From Rhodoblastus acidophilus (GTDB lineage: Bacteria > Pseudomonadota > Alphaproteobacteria > Rhizobiales > Beijerinckiaceae): a stretch of DNA of 64,000 nt. Below are positions 8,644 to 17,192 of this stretch, one piece after another (within the stretch, counting starts at the first letter, position 1; each line of letters starts with the position of its first letter). The position numbers were made by a program, and so were the translations under genes. The DNA is taken from contig NZ_WNKS01000002.1 in NCBI RefSeq assembly GCF_009720655.1, positions 186,001 to 250,000 of the forward strand. Direction: 5' to 3'. Below the pieces are notes generated by a model. The model was not told where the DNA came from. It ran no database searches and saw only the letters and a program-made list of their open reading frames with translations.

Positions 8644-10437
8644 ATGACCGACGCACCCCGCAAAAGCTCGCCGCGCGATTCCCTCAAAAATCTTGCCCCC
8701 GTCCTGCCCTATGCGCGACGGCGCTCGGGCCGGGCCATGGCGGCGCTGGCCGCGCTGGTCGTCGCCTCCGCCGCGACCCTGGCGACGCCGCTGGCGGTGC
8801 GCGGCATGATCGACAAGGGTTTTGCCGTCGACCACCCCGAGACCATCAATTTCTATTTCCTCGCCCTGATCGCGGTGATCTCGGTGCTCGCGGTCGCCTC
8901 GGCAACCCGCTATTACCTCGTCATGACGCTCGGCGAGCGCATCGTCGCCGACCTGCGCGCCGACGTTTTCGCCCACCTCACCCGGCTCGACCCCGCCTTT
9001 TACGACAAGGCGCAAACCGGCGAACTGGCGTCGCGGCTGTCCGCCGACACCACCCAGATCAAGTCCACCTTCGGCGCCACCGCCTCCATCGCCTTGCGCA
9101 GCGCGGTCATGCTGGTCGGCGCCATGGGGCTGATGATCTACACCAGCCCAAAACTGTCCATGCTCGTGCTGGCGGGCATTCCCGCCGTGATCCTGCCCCT
9201 GTTCGCCTCGGGCCGGGCAGTGCGCGCCCGCTCGCGCGCCGCCCAGGACACGCTGGCCGAGGCCAATGCGCTCGCCACCGAAAATCTCGGCGCCATCCGC
9301 ATCATGCAGGCGTTCAACGCCGAACCAGCGACGCGAAGCCGCTTCGCCGCCGCCGCCGAGGGCGCCTATGTCGCCGCCCGCGACGCCACCAAGGCCCGCG
9401 CCCTGCTCACCGGCTTCGGCATTTTTTTGGCGACCGCGAGCGTCGTCGGCGTGCTCTGGCTCGGCGCCCATGACGTGCTGTCCGGCCGCATGAGCGCGGG
9501 GCAATTGTCGCAATTCCTGCTCTACGCGCTGTTCGGCGCCTCGTCGCTCGGACAATTGTCGGAAGTGTGGAGCGAGATCTCCGCCGCCGCCGGCGCCGCC
9601 GGCCGCATCGCCGAAATTCTGGCGACCCAGCCGCAGGTGACGGCGCCCGCGCATCCGCGCGCCCTGCCGACGCCGCCGCGCGGCGAAATCGCGTTCGAAA
9701 ACGTCAGTTTTGCCTATCCCGGCCGTCCCGACCGTCCCGTTTTTTACGACCTCAGCTTTACCGTCGCGCCGGGCGAAAAAGTCGCCATTGTCGGTCCCTC
9801 CGGCGCCGGCAAGTCCACGATTTTCCAACTGCTGATGCGCTTTTACGATCCGCTCACGGGCGCGGTGCGCATCGACGGAGTGGCGGCGCGAGAGGCCGAC
9901 CCCGCGCAATGGCGCCGCCGCATGGCGCTGGTCCCGCAGGAGGCCGTGGTCTTCGCCTCCAGCGCCGCCGACAACATCGCCTATGGCGCGCCCGGCGCGA
10001 CTCTCAAGGAGATCGAGGCGGCGGCGGACCAGGCGGCGGCCCTGGATTTCTTGCGCGCGCTTCCCGAGGGCTTGGAGACGCGATTGGGCGAGCGCGGCGT
10101 CACCCTATCGGGCGGCCAGCGCCAGCGCCTCGCCATCGCCCGCGCCATCCTGAAGGACGCGCCGATCCTGCTGCTCGACGAAGCGACCTCCGCGCTCGAC
10201 GCGGAAAACGAGGTTTTGGTGCAGGAGGCGCTCGACCACGTGATGCAGGGCCGCACCACGCTGGTCATCGCCCACCGCCTCGCCACCGTGCTAGCCGCCG
10301 ACCGCATTCTGGTGATGGATGGGGGAATGATCGTGGAACAGGGCCGCCACGCCGAGCTCGTCGCCCGCGACGGCCTTTACGCGCGGCTGGCGCGGTTGCA
10401 GTTCAACGCAGGGATCGAGGCGCTGGCGGCAACTTAG
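8644..10437 (+). CDS. ABC exporter half-transporter (MsbA/ABCB-like, fused permease and ATPase)
   Basis: 597 residues with an N-terminal six-helix type-1 exporter domain (about 20-320) and a C-terminal nucleotide-binding domain. Walker [10 protein letters not shown] lies near 384-392, the [14 protein letters not shown] signature near 489, then Walker [13 protein letters not shown] and the switch histidine in IAHRL. All catalytic motifs are intact, so it should form a homodimeric exporter in the inner membrane. Lipid or lipid-A-like cargo is plausible from family similarity but not shown. No Shine-Dalgarno precedes the ATG; a TATATAGG stretch (8631-8638) sits just before it, so translation could be leaderless. 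Upstream genes are divergent and nothing is co-transcribed downstream. Confidence 0.93.
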   Translation: MTDAPRKSSPRDSLKNLAPVLPYARRRSGRAMAALAALVVASAATLATPLAVRGMIDKGFAVDHPETINFYFLALIAVISVLAVASATRYYLVMTLGERIVADLRADVFAHLTRLDPAFYDKAQTGELASRLSADTTQIKSTFGATASIALRSAVMLVGAMGLMIYTSPKLSMLVLAGIPAVILPLFASGRAVRARSRAAQDTLAEANALATENLGAIRIMQAFNAEPATRSRFAAAAEGAYVAARDATKARALLTGFGIFLATASVVGVLWLGAHDVLSGRMSAGQLSQFLLYALFGASSLGQLSEVWSEISAAAGAAGRIAEILATQPQVTAPAHPRALPTPPRGEIAFENVSFAYPGRPDRPVFYDLSFTVAPGEKVAIVGPSGAGKSTIFQLLMRFYDPLTGAVRIDGVAAREADPAQWRRRMALVPQEAVVFASSAADNIAYGAPGATLKEIEAAADQAAALDFLRALPEGLETRLGERGVTLSGGQRQRLAIARAILKDAPILLLDEATSALDAENEVLVQEALDHVMQGRTTLVIAHRLATVLAADRILVMDGGMIVEQGRHAELVARDGLYARLARLQFNAGIEALAAT

Positions 10438-10506
10438 ACTTAGACTTGGGATTGCGCTGTCATCAGGATGCTTAGTGTTCGTATTGCAACGTATCAAAGC
10501 AGCACG

Positions 10507-11433
10507 TTAAAATGCGAATTGCGCCTGCGGACCCTGCCCTGGGATCACGCTCAGAACTTTTATTACTTCCATTTTTTGCTCAGTCAATTTTCCATCTTCG
10601 CTATAAAATGATGTAACTCGTACAATACATTCCAACGCATCCCCAGGGAAAATTGGTATTTTTCTTGAATGGAAATCAATTAACCAACTCTCATCCTTGA
10701 TTGCAGCACTTATGTTATTCCTTCCGTAACTAAACTGCCACATCGTGTCTTTGATTAAGTCTGGCTTCCTTATTTTCAAAATCATTTCTACGTCATTATG
10801 CTTTTCCACCGAATCCATCTCGACGCCAGCAACTGCATCAGAAGGGATCCACGTTGAGTTTATGTCCACCTCGAATTCTTTGTCATCTAAATCGATGTAC
10901 AGTCGATCGCCGTATTCTAATTCAGACTTCGCTTTCTGAATCTTGTCTAGAGATGCAAGCAGGCGCCCTTCATGGACTGGCGCATATGTCGGAAGATGCT
11001 GTATGTCGGTGTCCTTTGCCATCCGCAACATAGCCGACTTCAGATCTTCAAGCCTTGGGCGAGCACTTTTGTCATCATCAAGATATTCAAGAGCTAAGTA
11101 TTTAGCTTTGACAAGGTAATGGCCAACTTGCTTCTTCCAATCCAGATCTTTGAGAGCGGCATCATCAACACGCGATAAAATGTTTTTTAACCAAACCTTC
11201 AAAGAGCCTGATTCAACATCCTCAAGCAGCATCAACGGTTCGATTTTACTATCAACCGAGACCGAGATCGCTTTGTCGAACGACTCGAACGCGTCTATCA
11301 GCGCGCTAGCAGCGTCAAACACCCGGCGAGGGTTTCCAGAACCCTTTTTGAAATCAATTACGAAACCGAAATCTGCATCGGCTGGGGGCATGGGCTCGCT
11401 CTCCAAAAATTTAAGGTGCAATCCCCTAATCAT
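10507..11433 (-). CDS. Unknown protein encoded in an AT-richer segment
   Basis: About 308 residues from the ATG at 11433, which follows GGGGTGG; an ATG at 11502 in the same frame is possible. I do not recognise the family. The protein is hydrophilic and acidic, with no signal peptide, membrane segment or Cys cluster. The N-terminal part (FGFVIDFKKGSGNPRRVFDAA) and the C-terminal part, which ends in a glutamine-rich tail (PGQGPQAQFAF), look like globular alpha/beta sequence. Codon usage is markedly different from neighbours: many AAA, GAT, ATT and TTT codons in otherwise very GC-rich DNA. Flanking genes are ordinary chromosomal ones. The base composition suggests horizontal acquisition; no integrase or repeat marks the borders. 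Confidence 0.7.
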   Translation of the reverse strand: MIRGLHLKFLESEPMPPADADFGFVIDFKKGSGNPRRVFDAASALIDAFESFDKAISVSVDSKIEPLMLLEDVESGSLKVWLKNILSRVDDAALKDLDWKKQVGHYLVKAKYLALEYLDDDKSARPRLEDLKSAMLRMAKDTDIQHLPTYAPVHEGRLLASLDKIQKAKSELEYGDRLYIDLDDKEFEVDINSTWIPSDAVAGVEMDSVEKHNDVEMILKIRKPDLIKDTMWQFSYGRNNISAAIKDESWLIDFHSRKIPIFPGDALECIVRVTSFYSEDGKLTEQKMEVIKVLSVIPGQGPQAQFAF

Positions 11434-11523
11434 GAGGCCACCCCAAATTTTATCGCACAGCCTGAGGTCATTTTGGAAGCCCGTACGCGACGCGCGCATC
11501 ATCGACCAATAACGCGCGAATAG

Positions 11524-11979
11524 CTACCGGGTTGACGCACCTTCGGGCGTCCAGCGAAGTTCGCAGGTAGGCAAGCCGGACAGCGGATTAACGCCGTTGG
11601 CATCACGAACAAAACCCTCGCTGGCGTAGAAGGCGAGCGCGCGCAAATTATCTACGTTGACGGCAAGCGCTAGCCCCTCAGGGCAAGCCGCCTTCACCTG
11701 CGCCATCAGCGCGCGCGCCACCCCCCTGCCCTGCGCAAGAGGTGCGACCGCGATCTGCTCCAGCCATCTTCGAACAGGATCGAACAGGACAAAGCCGACA
11801 ATTCCCTCGTCCTCGGCGACGACGACCTGCGCCCCCTCGTCCGCCGACCGGGCGAACACATCCTCCAGCCATTTCGCCCGCGCGGAAAAATCAATGTCGG
11901 AGCGCGCCTTAGTCCACGCCGCGACCCACACCGCCAAAACCTCCGCCCAGTCGTCGCTGCGAAACGGACGAAGCCTCAC
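11524..11979 (-). CDS. GNAT-family N-acetyltransferase
   Basis: 151 residues beginning at a GTG (11979) that overlaps the stop of the OmpA-like gene as GTGA, which decides the start over the longer open frame. The acetyl-CoA-binding core is clear: IAVAPLAQGRGVARALM matches GNAT motif A (Q/RxxGxG/A), followed by the LAVNVDNLRALAFYASEGF motif B typical of small-molecule or protein acetyltransferases. Substrate unknown. It is probably the third gene of a coupled operon after the ExbB-like and OmpA-like genes. Confidence 0.85.
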   Translation of the reverse strand: MRLRPFRSDDWAEVLAVWVAAWTKARSDIDFSARAKWLEDVFARSADEGAQVVVAEDEGIVGFVLFDPVRRWLEQIAVAPLAQGRGVARALMAQVKAACPEGLALAVNVDNLRALAFYASEGFVRDANGVNPLSGLPTCELRWTPEGASTR

Positions 11980-12965
11980 CGTTCCGTGATTTTCAGTTCG
12001 ATGCGGCGATTTTTGCGCAGCGCGTCCTCGCTTTCGCCGGGATCGATCGGCTGCTGGTCGCCAAAGGCGCCGGCGAGCAGATGATTGGGCGACAGACCTT
12101 TGGCGATCAGATATTGCACCACCGCAATGCTGCGCGCCGAGGACAGCTCCCAATTGTTCTTATACGCCAGCTTGCGGATCGGGCTCTTGTCGGTGTGGCC
12201 GTCGACCCGGAGCACCCAGGGGATTTCCGCAGGAATTTCCTTTTCGACTTCGGCCAGCGCCACGGCGATCTTGTCGATCTCGGCCTTGCCCTCGGGCGAG
12301 AGCGTGGCCTTGCCCTTTTCGAACAGGACTTCGGAAGGCAACAAGAAACGGTCGCCGACCACCTTGACGTCGCCGCGATCCCCCAAAATCTCGCGCAGGC
12401 GGCCGAAGAAATCGGAACGGTACTGGCTCAGCTCCTGCACTTTTTGCGCGAGCGCGACATTGAGCCGCGAGCCGAGATCGGCGATCCGGGCCTGACTGTC
12501 CTTGTCCTTGGCCTCCGTCGCCGACAGCGCCTCCTGGACGGCGGCGAGCTGGCTGCGCAGCGCGGCGATCTGCTGGTTGAGCAGGTCGACGGTCGCCTGC
12601 GCCTTGGCGGAAAGCTGCTTTTGCGTGTCGAGCGCGTCCGGGGCGGGACCGGCGGCGGCCGCCGCCGCCAGCGCGTCGCGATCGCGGCGCACCGCCTCGA
12701 GCGTGGCGTTGAGCGAGGCGATTTTCTTCGCCGCCACGGCCTTGTCGCCCTTTTCCAGGGTGAGGAGGTCGGTCAGCTCCTCGATCTGGCGGTTGAGCTT
12801 GGCCAGGGCCTTGTTTTTGCCGCCGACGTCGCGGGACAAGAAGTATTGCGCCATGACGAAGACGGCGAGCAGGAAGGTGAAGACCAGCAGCAAGGTCGAA
12901 AGCGCATCGACGAAGCCCGGCCAATAGTTCATCGGCTCACGCCGACGCGCACGCGACAGCGCCAT
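11976..12965 (-). CDS. OmpA/MotB-type peptidoglycan-binding membrane protein
   Basis: 329 residues from the ATG at 12965, whose first base overlaps the TGA of the upstream gene. One transmembrane segment near the N-terminus (FVDALSTLLLVFTFLLAVFVMAQ) contains an Asp in the MotB-like position. A long coiled coil follows (about 45-185), then an OmpA-like peptidoglycan-binding domain with RVDGHTDKSPI and the terminal RRIELKITER. With the adjacent MotA/ExbB-like protein it should form an ion-driven inner-membrane stator reaching into the periplasm. It lacks flagellar neighbours, so a flagellar role is unlikely. Confidence 0.85.
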   Translation of the reverse strand: MALSRARRREPMNYWPGFVDALSTLLLVFTFLLAVFVMAQYFLSRDVGGKNKALAKLNRQIEELTDLLTLEKGDKAVAAKKIASLNATLEAVRRDRDALAAAAAAGPAPDALDTQKQLSAKAQATVDLLNQQIAALRSQLAAVQEALSATEAKDKDSQARIADLGSRLNVALAQKVQELSQYRSDFFGRLREILGDRGDVKVVGDRFLLPSEVLFEKGKATLSPEGKAEIDKIAVALAEVEKEIPAEIPWVLRVDGHTDKSPIRKLAYKNNWELSSARSIAVVQYLIAKGLSPNHLLAGAFGDQQPIDPGESEDALRKNRRIELKITER

Positions 12966-13843
12966 CAGCGGAGCTCCCTCTCCCGCTTGGCGAACAGTTG
13001 ATCCAGCGACGCCTGAAGCATTTCCTGCCGCTCGGCCTGCGCCTCGACCCAATCGCGGATCAGTTGCTGCTCCTGACGCATATGCGCCACCATCGACTGC
13101 ACGCCGGCGGCGAGATGCTGGATCGACTCGTGGCCGTGGCCGCTGGCCGGCGCGTGCGTATCGTTCTCCATCACCGCGGAGAGCCGGTCCTCAAGCTCGG
13201 TGAAGAAACGGTTTTGGGCTTGCCCAGCCTGAAGATCGAGAAAGCCGAGCACCAACGATCCCGCGAGACCGAACAGGGACGAGGTGAAGGCGAGGCTCAT
13301 GCCCGACAGCGGCCGCGCCAGCCCGGCCTTGAGGTCATTGAACAGCGCGGTCATCTCCTGGCCGCCCTGCAGCGAGGCGATCACGCCCCCGATCGAGCCG
13401 ACCGTCTCAAGCAGGCCCCAGAACGTGCCGAGCAGACCAAGGAACACCATCAATCCCGTAAGATAACGCGAGGTTTCGCGCGCCTCGTCCAGTCGTGTGG
13501 AGAGAGAATCGAGCACATGACGCAGCAGGCTCTGGGTGACCTGGGCATTGCCGCGCGCGGAAAAGATGCGCGCCATCGGGGCGAGCAGCCGGGGCTCGCG
13601 GTCGGGATCGCCGTTGACCCAGGCGATCTCGCGATAGAGCCGCGCCACCTGCGTGACCGCGAGCATGATTCCGAACAGCTCCAGCCCGAGGATCAGCCCG
13701 TTCAGGCCGGGATTGGCCAGGAAGGCGGTGGTGACCTGCTTGTGCAGGATCAGCCCGACGAAGCCGACGAGAATCAGGAACACCGCCATGCGGACCAGAA
13801 AGATCGTCGGCGTTGACAGGCGGTAGGGGTCGCTCGACTGCAT
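12965..13843 (-). CDS. MotA/TolQ/ExbB proton-channel family protein
   Basis: 292 residues from the ATG at 13843, chosen because GGAGAG lies 7 nt upstream; a GTG at 13858 is an alternative. There are two N-terminal membrane segments, a cytoplasmic region, and a second pair including GLMVFLGLLGTFWGLLETVGSIGG and LSGMSLAFTSSLFGLAGSLVLGFLDL, the signature of the MotA/TolQ/ExbB channel domain. It is translationally coupled to the OmpA/MotB-like gene. The pair recalls stator units, but the C-terminal tail is short (about 80 residues), unlike ZorA of Zorya. Function of this chromosomal pair is not established. Confidence 0.85.
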   Translation of the reverse strand: MQSSDPYRLSTPTIFLVRMAVFLILVGFVGLILHKQVTTAFLANPGLNGLILGLELFGIMLAVTQVARLYREIAWVNGDPDREPRLLAPMARIFSARGNAQVTQSLLRHVLDSLSTRLDEARETSRYLTGLMVFLGLLGTFWGLLETVGSIGGVIASLQGGQEMTALFNDLKAGLARPLSGMSLAFTSSLFGLAGSLVLGFLDLQAGQAQNRFFTELEDRLSAVMENDTHAPASGHGHESIQHLAAGVQSMVAHMRQEQQLIRDWVEAQAERQEMLQASLDQLFAKRERELR

Positions 13844-13970
13844 AAGCGCGCTCTCCACTCAAGTCTCCACGCAAGCCAAGGTGGCTACCGCGCAGCTCGA
13901 GATCAAGTTCAAACGTTAAGGCGCCAAACGCATCTTCTCCGCTTATTCCGCGCCAGACTAACCGACAGCT

Positions 13971-14762
13971 TTACGCCTTCTTAAGCAGGTCAAGCAATTG
14001 CCGATGGATAAATTCGTTACCGGCGCAAACGCCTCCGGTTGTGAGCATGTTCGGACCGCCGTCGGCGTCGGAGACATAGCCGCCGGCCTCGCGGATCAGC
14101 AGCAGGCCCGCCGCCATGTCCCAGCTCTTCAGTCCGCGCTCCCAGAAACCGTCGAAACGGCCGGCGGCGACGAAGGCGAGATCGATGGCCGCGGCGCCGA
14201 GGCGGCGCACGCCGCCAGCGCGGGTCATCACCGAAGACAGCTCCGCCTTGAATTTCGGATGGATCTTGGCGTTGGCCAGCGGCGGGATGCCGGTGGCGAT
14301 CAGCCCCTCCGCCATGTCGCGGCGCACGGCGACGCGGATGCGGCGGTTGTTGTAATAGGCGCCCGCCCCCTTTTCCGCGACGAACAGGTCGTCGGTCGCC
14401 GGATTATAGACCAGCGCGGCGACGATCTGCCCCTCGCGCTCCAGGCCGATGGAAATGGCGAAAATGGGCAGGCCGTGCAAAAAATTGGTGGTGCCGTCGA
14501 GCGGGTCGATGTGCCAGATGTGGCTCTTGTCGGAGCCTTCGACCACGCCGCCTTCCTCGAGCACGAAGCCGTAGCCCGGACGCGCCTTGGAGAGTTCTTC
14601 GAAAAGGGTCTTTTCCGACTTCTTGTCGGCCAGCGTGACGAAATCGCCGGGCCCCTTCACGGAGACCTGCAAATTCTCGACCTCGCCGAAATCGCGCTTC
14701 AACCCGCGCCCGGCCTTGATGGCGGCGGCGGTCATGACATTCATCAGGGCGGAGTTGATCAT
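13971..14762 (-). CDS. Inositol monophosphatase-family phosphatase
   Basis: 263 residues. Metal-binding motifs of the IMPase superfamily are in place: an EEGG version of the GEE motif (69-72), DPLDGT (86-91) and the C-terminal SWDMAAGLLLIREAGG. The substrate could be inositol phosphate, 3'-phosphoadenosine phosphate or another sugar phosphate; alphaproteobacterial members are usually called SuhB-like. It stands 59 nt after the methyltransferase gene and may share its transcript. Confidence 0.9.
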   Translation of the reverse strand: MINSALMNVMTAAAIKAGRGLKRDFGEVENLQVSVKGPGDFVTLADKKSEKTLFEELSKARPGYGFVLEEGGVVEGSDKSHIWHIDPLDGTTNFLHGLPIFAISIGLEREGQIVAALVYNPATDDLFVAEKGAGAYYNNRRIRVAVRRDMAEGLIATGIPPLANAKIHPKFKAELSSVMTRAGGVRRLGAAAIDLAFVAAGRFDGFWERGLKSWDMAAGLLLIREAGGYVSDADGGPNMLTTGGVCAGNEFIHRQLLDLLKKA

Positions 14763-14821
14763 GGGGAGTCCGGGGGATTGAACGAAAGTTGGGGGTTAAG
14801 TGCCAAGCGGGGGAGGCGGCG

Positions 14822-15445
14822 TCAAGGACATTGGGGCTGCGGCGCCGTGGCGACGACGTAGATCCAGTCGGCATGGGCGCGGTTCATCCGCGCCTCTACG
14901 ATCGACCAATCGGCAAATCCGGCTTCGCGCAGCAAGGGCGCGAGCTGTTCGGCGCGCCAGTAGCAGAAATAGCGGGGCGCGCCGAGTTTTGCGCTCGACC
15001 AGCCCTCGCCCTCGCCGCTCTTCAGGCTGAAGGCCAGCCGTCCGCCGGGCGTCAGCGCCGCGCGGGCCTTTTCGAGCACGCGCGCAAATTGCGCCCGATC
15101 GAAATGCAGCAGCACGGCATTGGCGAGGATCAGGTCATAGGCGCCGTCGAAGGCGTCGGTCAACACATTGAAGCGCCTCGCCTGAAACCCGCGGGCGACA
15201 AGCTCCGCAACAAAACCCGGCGCGGCGTCGGTGCATTCGACCGCAAAATGTCTTGACGCGAGATAGGCGGCGTCGCGACCGAAGGCGCTGCCGAGCTCGA
15301 TGATCCGCGCCGCCGGCGACAGCCCGTCGAGCGCGCGGTCCATCCACTGTTGCGGCGGGCCGCTCACCGCCTGCGCCGTCCCCTCGACATAGGCGCGCAC
15401 GTTCTCGTCATAGGCGCGCAAGGTTTGGTCATTGGAGCCGGACAT
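14822..15445 (-). CDS. Class I SAM-dependent methyltransferase
   Basis: 207 residues. The Rossmann motif I appears as IIELGSAFGRDAAYLA (about 48-63), followed by ECTDAAP (motif II) and DLILANAVLLHF (motif IV), typical of small-molecule methyltransferases with a UbiE-like fold. It starts 3 nt after the stop of the Sel1-repeat gene, indicating one operon. No substrate-specific feature is visible. Confidence 0.85.
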   Translation of the reverse strand: MSGSNDQTLRAYDENVRAYVEGTAQAVSGPPQQWMDRALDGLSPAARIIELGSAFGRDAAYLASRHFAVECTDAAPGFVAELVARGFQARRFNVLTDAFDGAYDLILANAVLLHFDRAQFARVLEKARAALTPGGRLAFSLKSGEGEGWSSAKLGAPRYFCYWRAEQLAPLLREAGFADWSIVEARMNRAHADWIYVVATAPQPQCP

Positions 15446-15448
15446 GGG

Positions 15449-16339
15449 CTATTTTCCCAGATAGGTCTTCAGCGCCTGTTCGACCTTTTTGCGCTCGTCG
15501 GGCGTCAGCTTGTTGGACTCGCCATCGAGCCGCGCGTCGCGCAGCCCGGCGGAGGCGGCCAAAATATTCCACTTGGCGGCCTCGACCCGATCCTGCTTGA
15601 GTCCGCGCCCGGCGAACAGAATGCGCGCCAGGCGGTTCTGCGCCACGGGATTGTCGCGGTTGGCGGCGCGAATCAACCATTTCGCCCCGCCCGGCTCGTC
15701 GGCGGGGACGCCGTCGCCGTTGAACAGCAGGATGCCATATTCGACCTGCGCCGCCAGAAACCCGCCTTCCGCCGCTCGCTTGAGCCAATAGGCGGTCTGT
15801 TGCGGGTCCTTTTCGACGCCGCGGCCCTCGCGATACAGCAGGCCCAGCGAATAGGCGGCTTCGGGGTCGGCGAGCTCCGCCGCGCGGCGAAAATTTTCGG
15901 CGGCCTTGCCGAAATCGGCGGCGACGCCATTGCCTTCGAGCGCCAGAATGCCGAGTTGCAGCCAGGCGCCGGCGTGGTTCTGCGCCCCCGCCTTTTCCAG
16001 CAACTCGCGGGCGCCCGCAAGATCGCGCGGGCCGCCCTTGCCGGCGAGTTTTGACAGCGCGAGCGCGAATTGCGCGTTCTTGTCGCCCTCGACGGCCGCC
16101 AGCCGATACCAGCGCAGCGCCTCCGACATGTTCTGAGGAACGCCGAGCCCCTGCGCCTCGAGTTCCGCGACCAGGGTCATGGCGGCGGCGTCATGGGAAT
16201 TTTTTTCGAGACGCTTCATCGCCTCGGCGAAAGCGGTCTGGTAATAGCCGCGCTGGTAGGCGCCGAAGGCCAGATCGGGTTCCGCGCGCACAGGCGTGGC
16301 GGTCAGAACGAGAATGAGCGCGGCGGTCGCCAACCTCAC
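15449..16339 (-). CDS. Secreted Sel1-repeat (TPR-like) protein
   Basis: 296 residues from a GTG at 16339 that overlaps the upstream stop (GTGA). This gives a clean signal peptide (VRLATAALILVLTATPVRA, cleavage before EPD). The mature protein is a string of Sel1-type repeats with the pattern A..WL..AA..G...AQ..LG.LY..G.GV..D, for example NMSEALRWYRLAAVEGDKNA and DPEAAYSLGLLYREGRGVEK, ending in a charged helix. Such solenoids act as periplasmic adaptor proteins. Partners are unknown; the neighbours (ThiE-like protein, methyltransferase) do not reveal a role. Confidence 0.88.
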   Translation of the reverse strand: MRLATAALILVLTATPVRAEPDLAFGAYQRGYYQTAFAEAMKRLEKNSHDAAAMTLVAELEAQGLGVPQNMSEALRWYRLAAVEGDKNAQFALALSKLAGKGGPRDLAGARELLEKAGAQNHAGAWLQLGILALEGNGVAADFGKAAENFRRAAELADPEAAYSLGLLYREGRGVEKDPQQTAYWLKRAAEGGFLAAQVEYGILLFNGDGVPADEPGGAKWLIRAANRDNPVAQNRLARILFAGRGLKQDRVEAAKWNILAASAGLRDARLDGESNKLTPDERKKVEQALKTYLGK

Positions 16340-16959
16340 GCGGTCGGCTCCATGGCGTCGATCAGCGCTTGCGCGGCGGCGATCTTTTCCGGGGCATCCA
16401 AAAAGCTTTCGCCAAGCCCCAAGAATTCGGCGCCGGATTTCGCCAAGGCGTCCACCTCTTCCGGCGCATGAGCGACGCCGACGCAGGGCACATTGAAAAC
16501 CTCCGCCCACCAGACGGTCCATTCGAGCGTGGCGGCGGCGTCATTGTCCTGCGCGTCGAGAGCCCCGAACAGCAGGTAGTCCACGTCGGTCTCGCCGGCG
16601 CTCATGGCGGCGTCGCGGCTGTCCAGTCCGCCGACGCCGACGATGCGGTCCGGCTTGAGGCGCTCCAGCGCGTCGTCAAAATTTTCGCCGCCGCCATTGA
16701 TATGGCCGCCGTCCAGCCCGGCGCGGCCGACAAGCTGCGCGTCGTCCAGCGCCAACGCGGCGGCTTCCGCCTTCTGGATCATCGGCGCCAAAACCTTGGC
16801 GATTTTTTTCCTCACCCCCTCGTCGGGCGTGGCGAAGCGCAGCAGCACGCATGCGACATCGCCGGAGGCCAAGGCCTTTTCCAGCTTGGGCGCGAAATCC
16901 TCCGCCGAGGAGAGCAGCGGGGTGATGAGATAAAGGCGCGGGCGGATGAAGTCAGTCAT
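16336..16959 (-). CDS. Degenerate thiamine-phosphate-synthase-like (ThiE-fold) protein
   Basis: 207 residues from the ATG at 16959. The TIM-barrel order of ThiE is recognisable: PRLYLITP at the N-terminus, LALDDAQLVGRAGLDGGHIN in place of the NDR...GVHLGQ motif, VGVGGLDSRDAAMSAGETDVDYLLFG, and GVAHAPEEVDALAKSGAEFLGLG. However, the QLREK lysine/arginine motif is replaced by LLRFA and the Asn-Asp-Arg by Leu-Asp-Asp, so pyrophosphate and pyrimidine binding look compromised. It is probably a paralogue with another function rather than the true TMP synthase. First gene of the ThiE-like, Sel1, methyltransferase run. Confidence 0.75.
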   Translation of the reverse strand: MTDFIRPRLYLITPLLSSAEDFAPKLEKALASGDVACVLLRFATPDEGVRKKIAKVLAPMIQKAEAAALALDDAQLVGRAGLDGGHINGGGENFDDALERLKPDRIVGVGGLDSRDAAMSAGETDVDYLLFGALDAQDNDAAATLEWTVWWAEVFNVPCVGVAHAPEEVDALAKSGAEFLGLGESFLDAPEKIAAAQALIDAMEPTA

Positions 16960-16978
16960 TGAGGCTCTAATTTCGATG

Positions 16979-17071
16979 CCGTCATTGCGAGCGCCGCGAA
17001 GCAATCCAGAAAACCTGCGATCACACGTCGCTTGCGATGCCTGGATTGCTTCGCGGCGCTCGCAATGACGG
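16979..17071. repeat. Perfect 31-bp inverted repeat (intergenic palindromic element)
   Basis: The left arm 16979-17009 and right arm 17041-17071 are exact reverse complements separated by 31 nt. The arms begin CCGTCATTGCGAG and end GAAGCAATCCAG, a sequence type widely dispersed in proteobacterial intergenic regions. It lies between the fba terminator and the start of the ThiE-like gene and would form a very stable hairpin in RNA or single-stranded DNA. Confidence 0.9.
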
Positions 17072-17139
17072 TATCCGTTTTGAAGAGTATGGTTCGGCGC
17101 CCGTTCTCACGGCGAGGCTTTACACCGGCAATTGACGGC

Positions 17140-17170
17140 AAAAATGGGGCCGCGGCAAGCCGCGACCCCA
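17140..17170 (-). terminator. Rho-independent terminator after fba
   Basis: A 12-bp stem TGGGGTCGCGGC / GCCGCGGCCCCA (minus strand, one G-U pair) is followed by TTTTTG, 22 nt after the fba stop. It closes the gap-pgk-fba transcription unit. Confidence 0.88.
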
Positions 17171-17192
17171 TGCGCAAAGGTTGACGCTAAGT

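Noticed and set aside
11976-13843. Zorya-like defence pair (ZorA/ZorB)
   Set aside because: The stator-type pair resembles ZorA/ZorB only in fold. The MotA-like protein lacks the very long cytoplasmic tail of ZorA, and no ZorC, ZorD or ZorE gene is adjacent; the AT-rich neighbour is not a helicase or nuclease.
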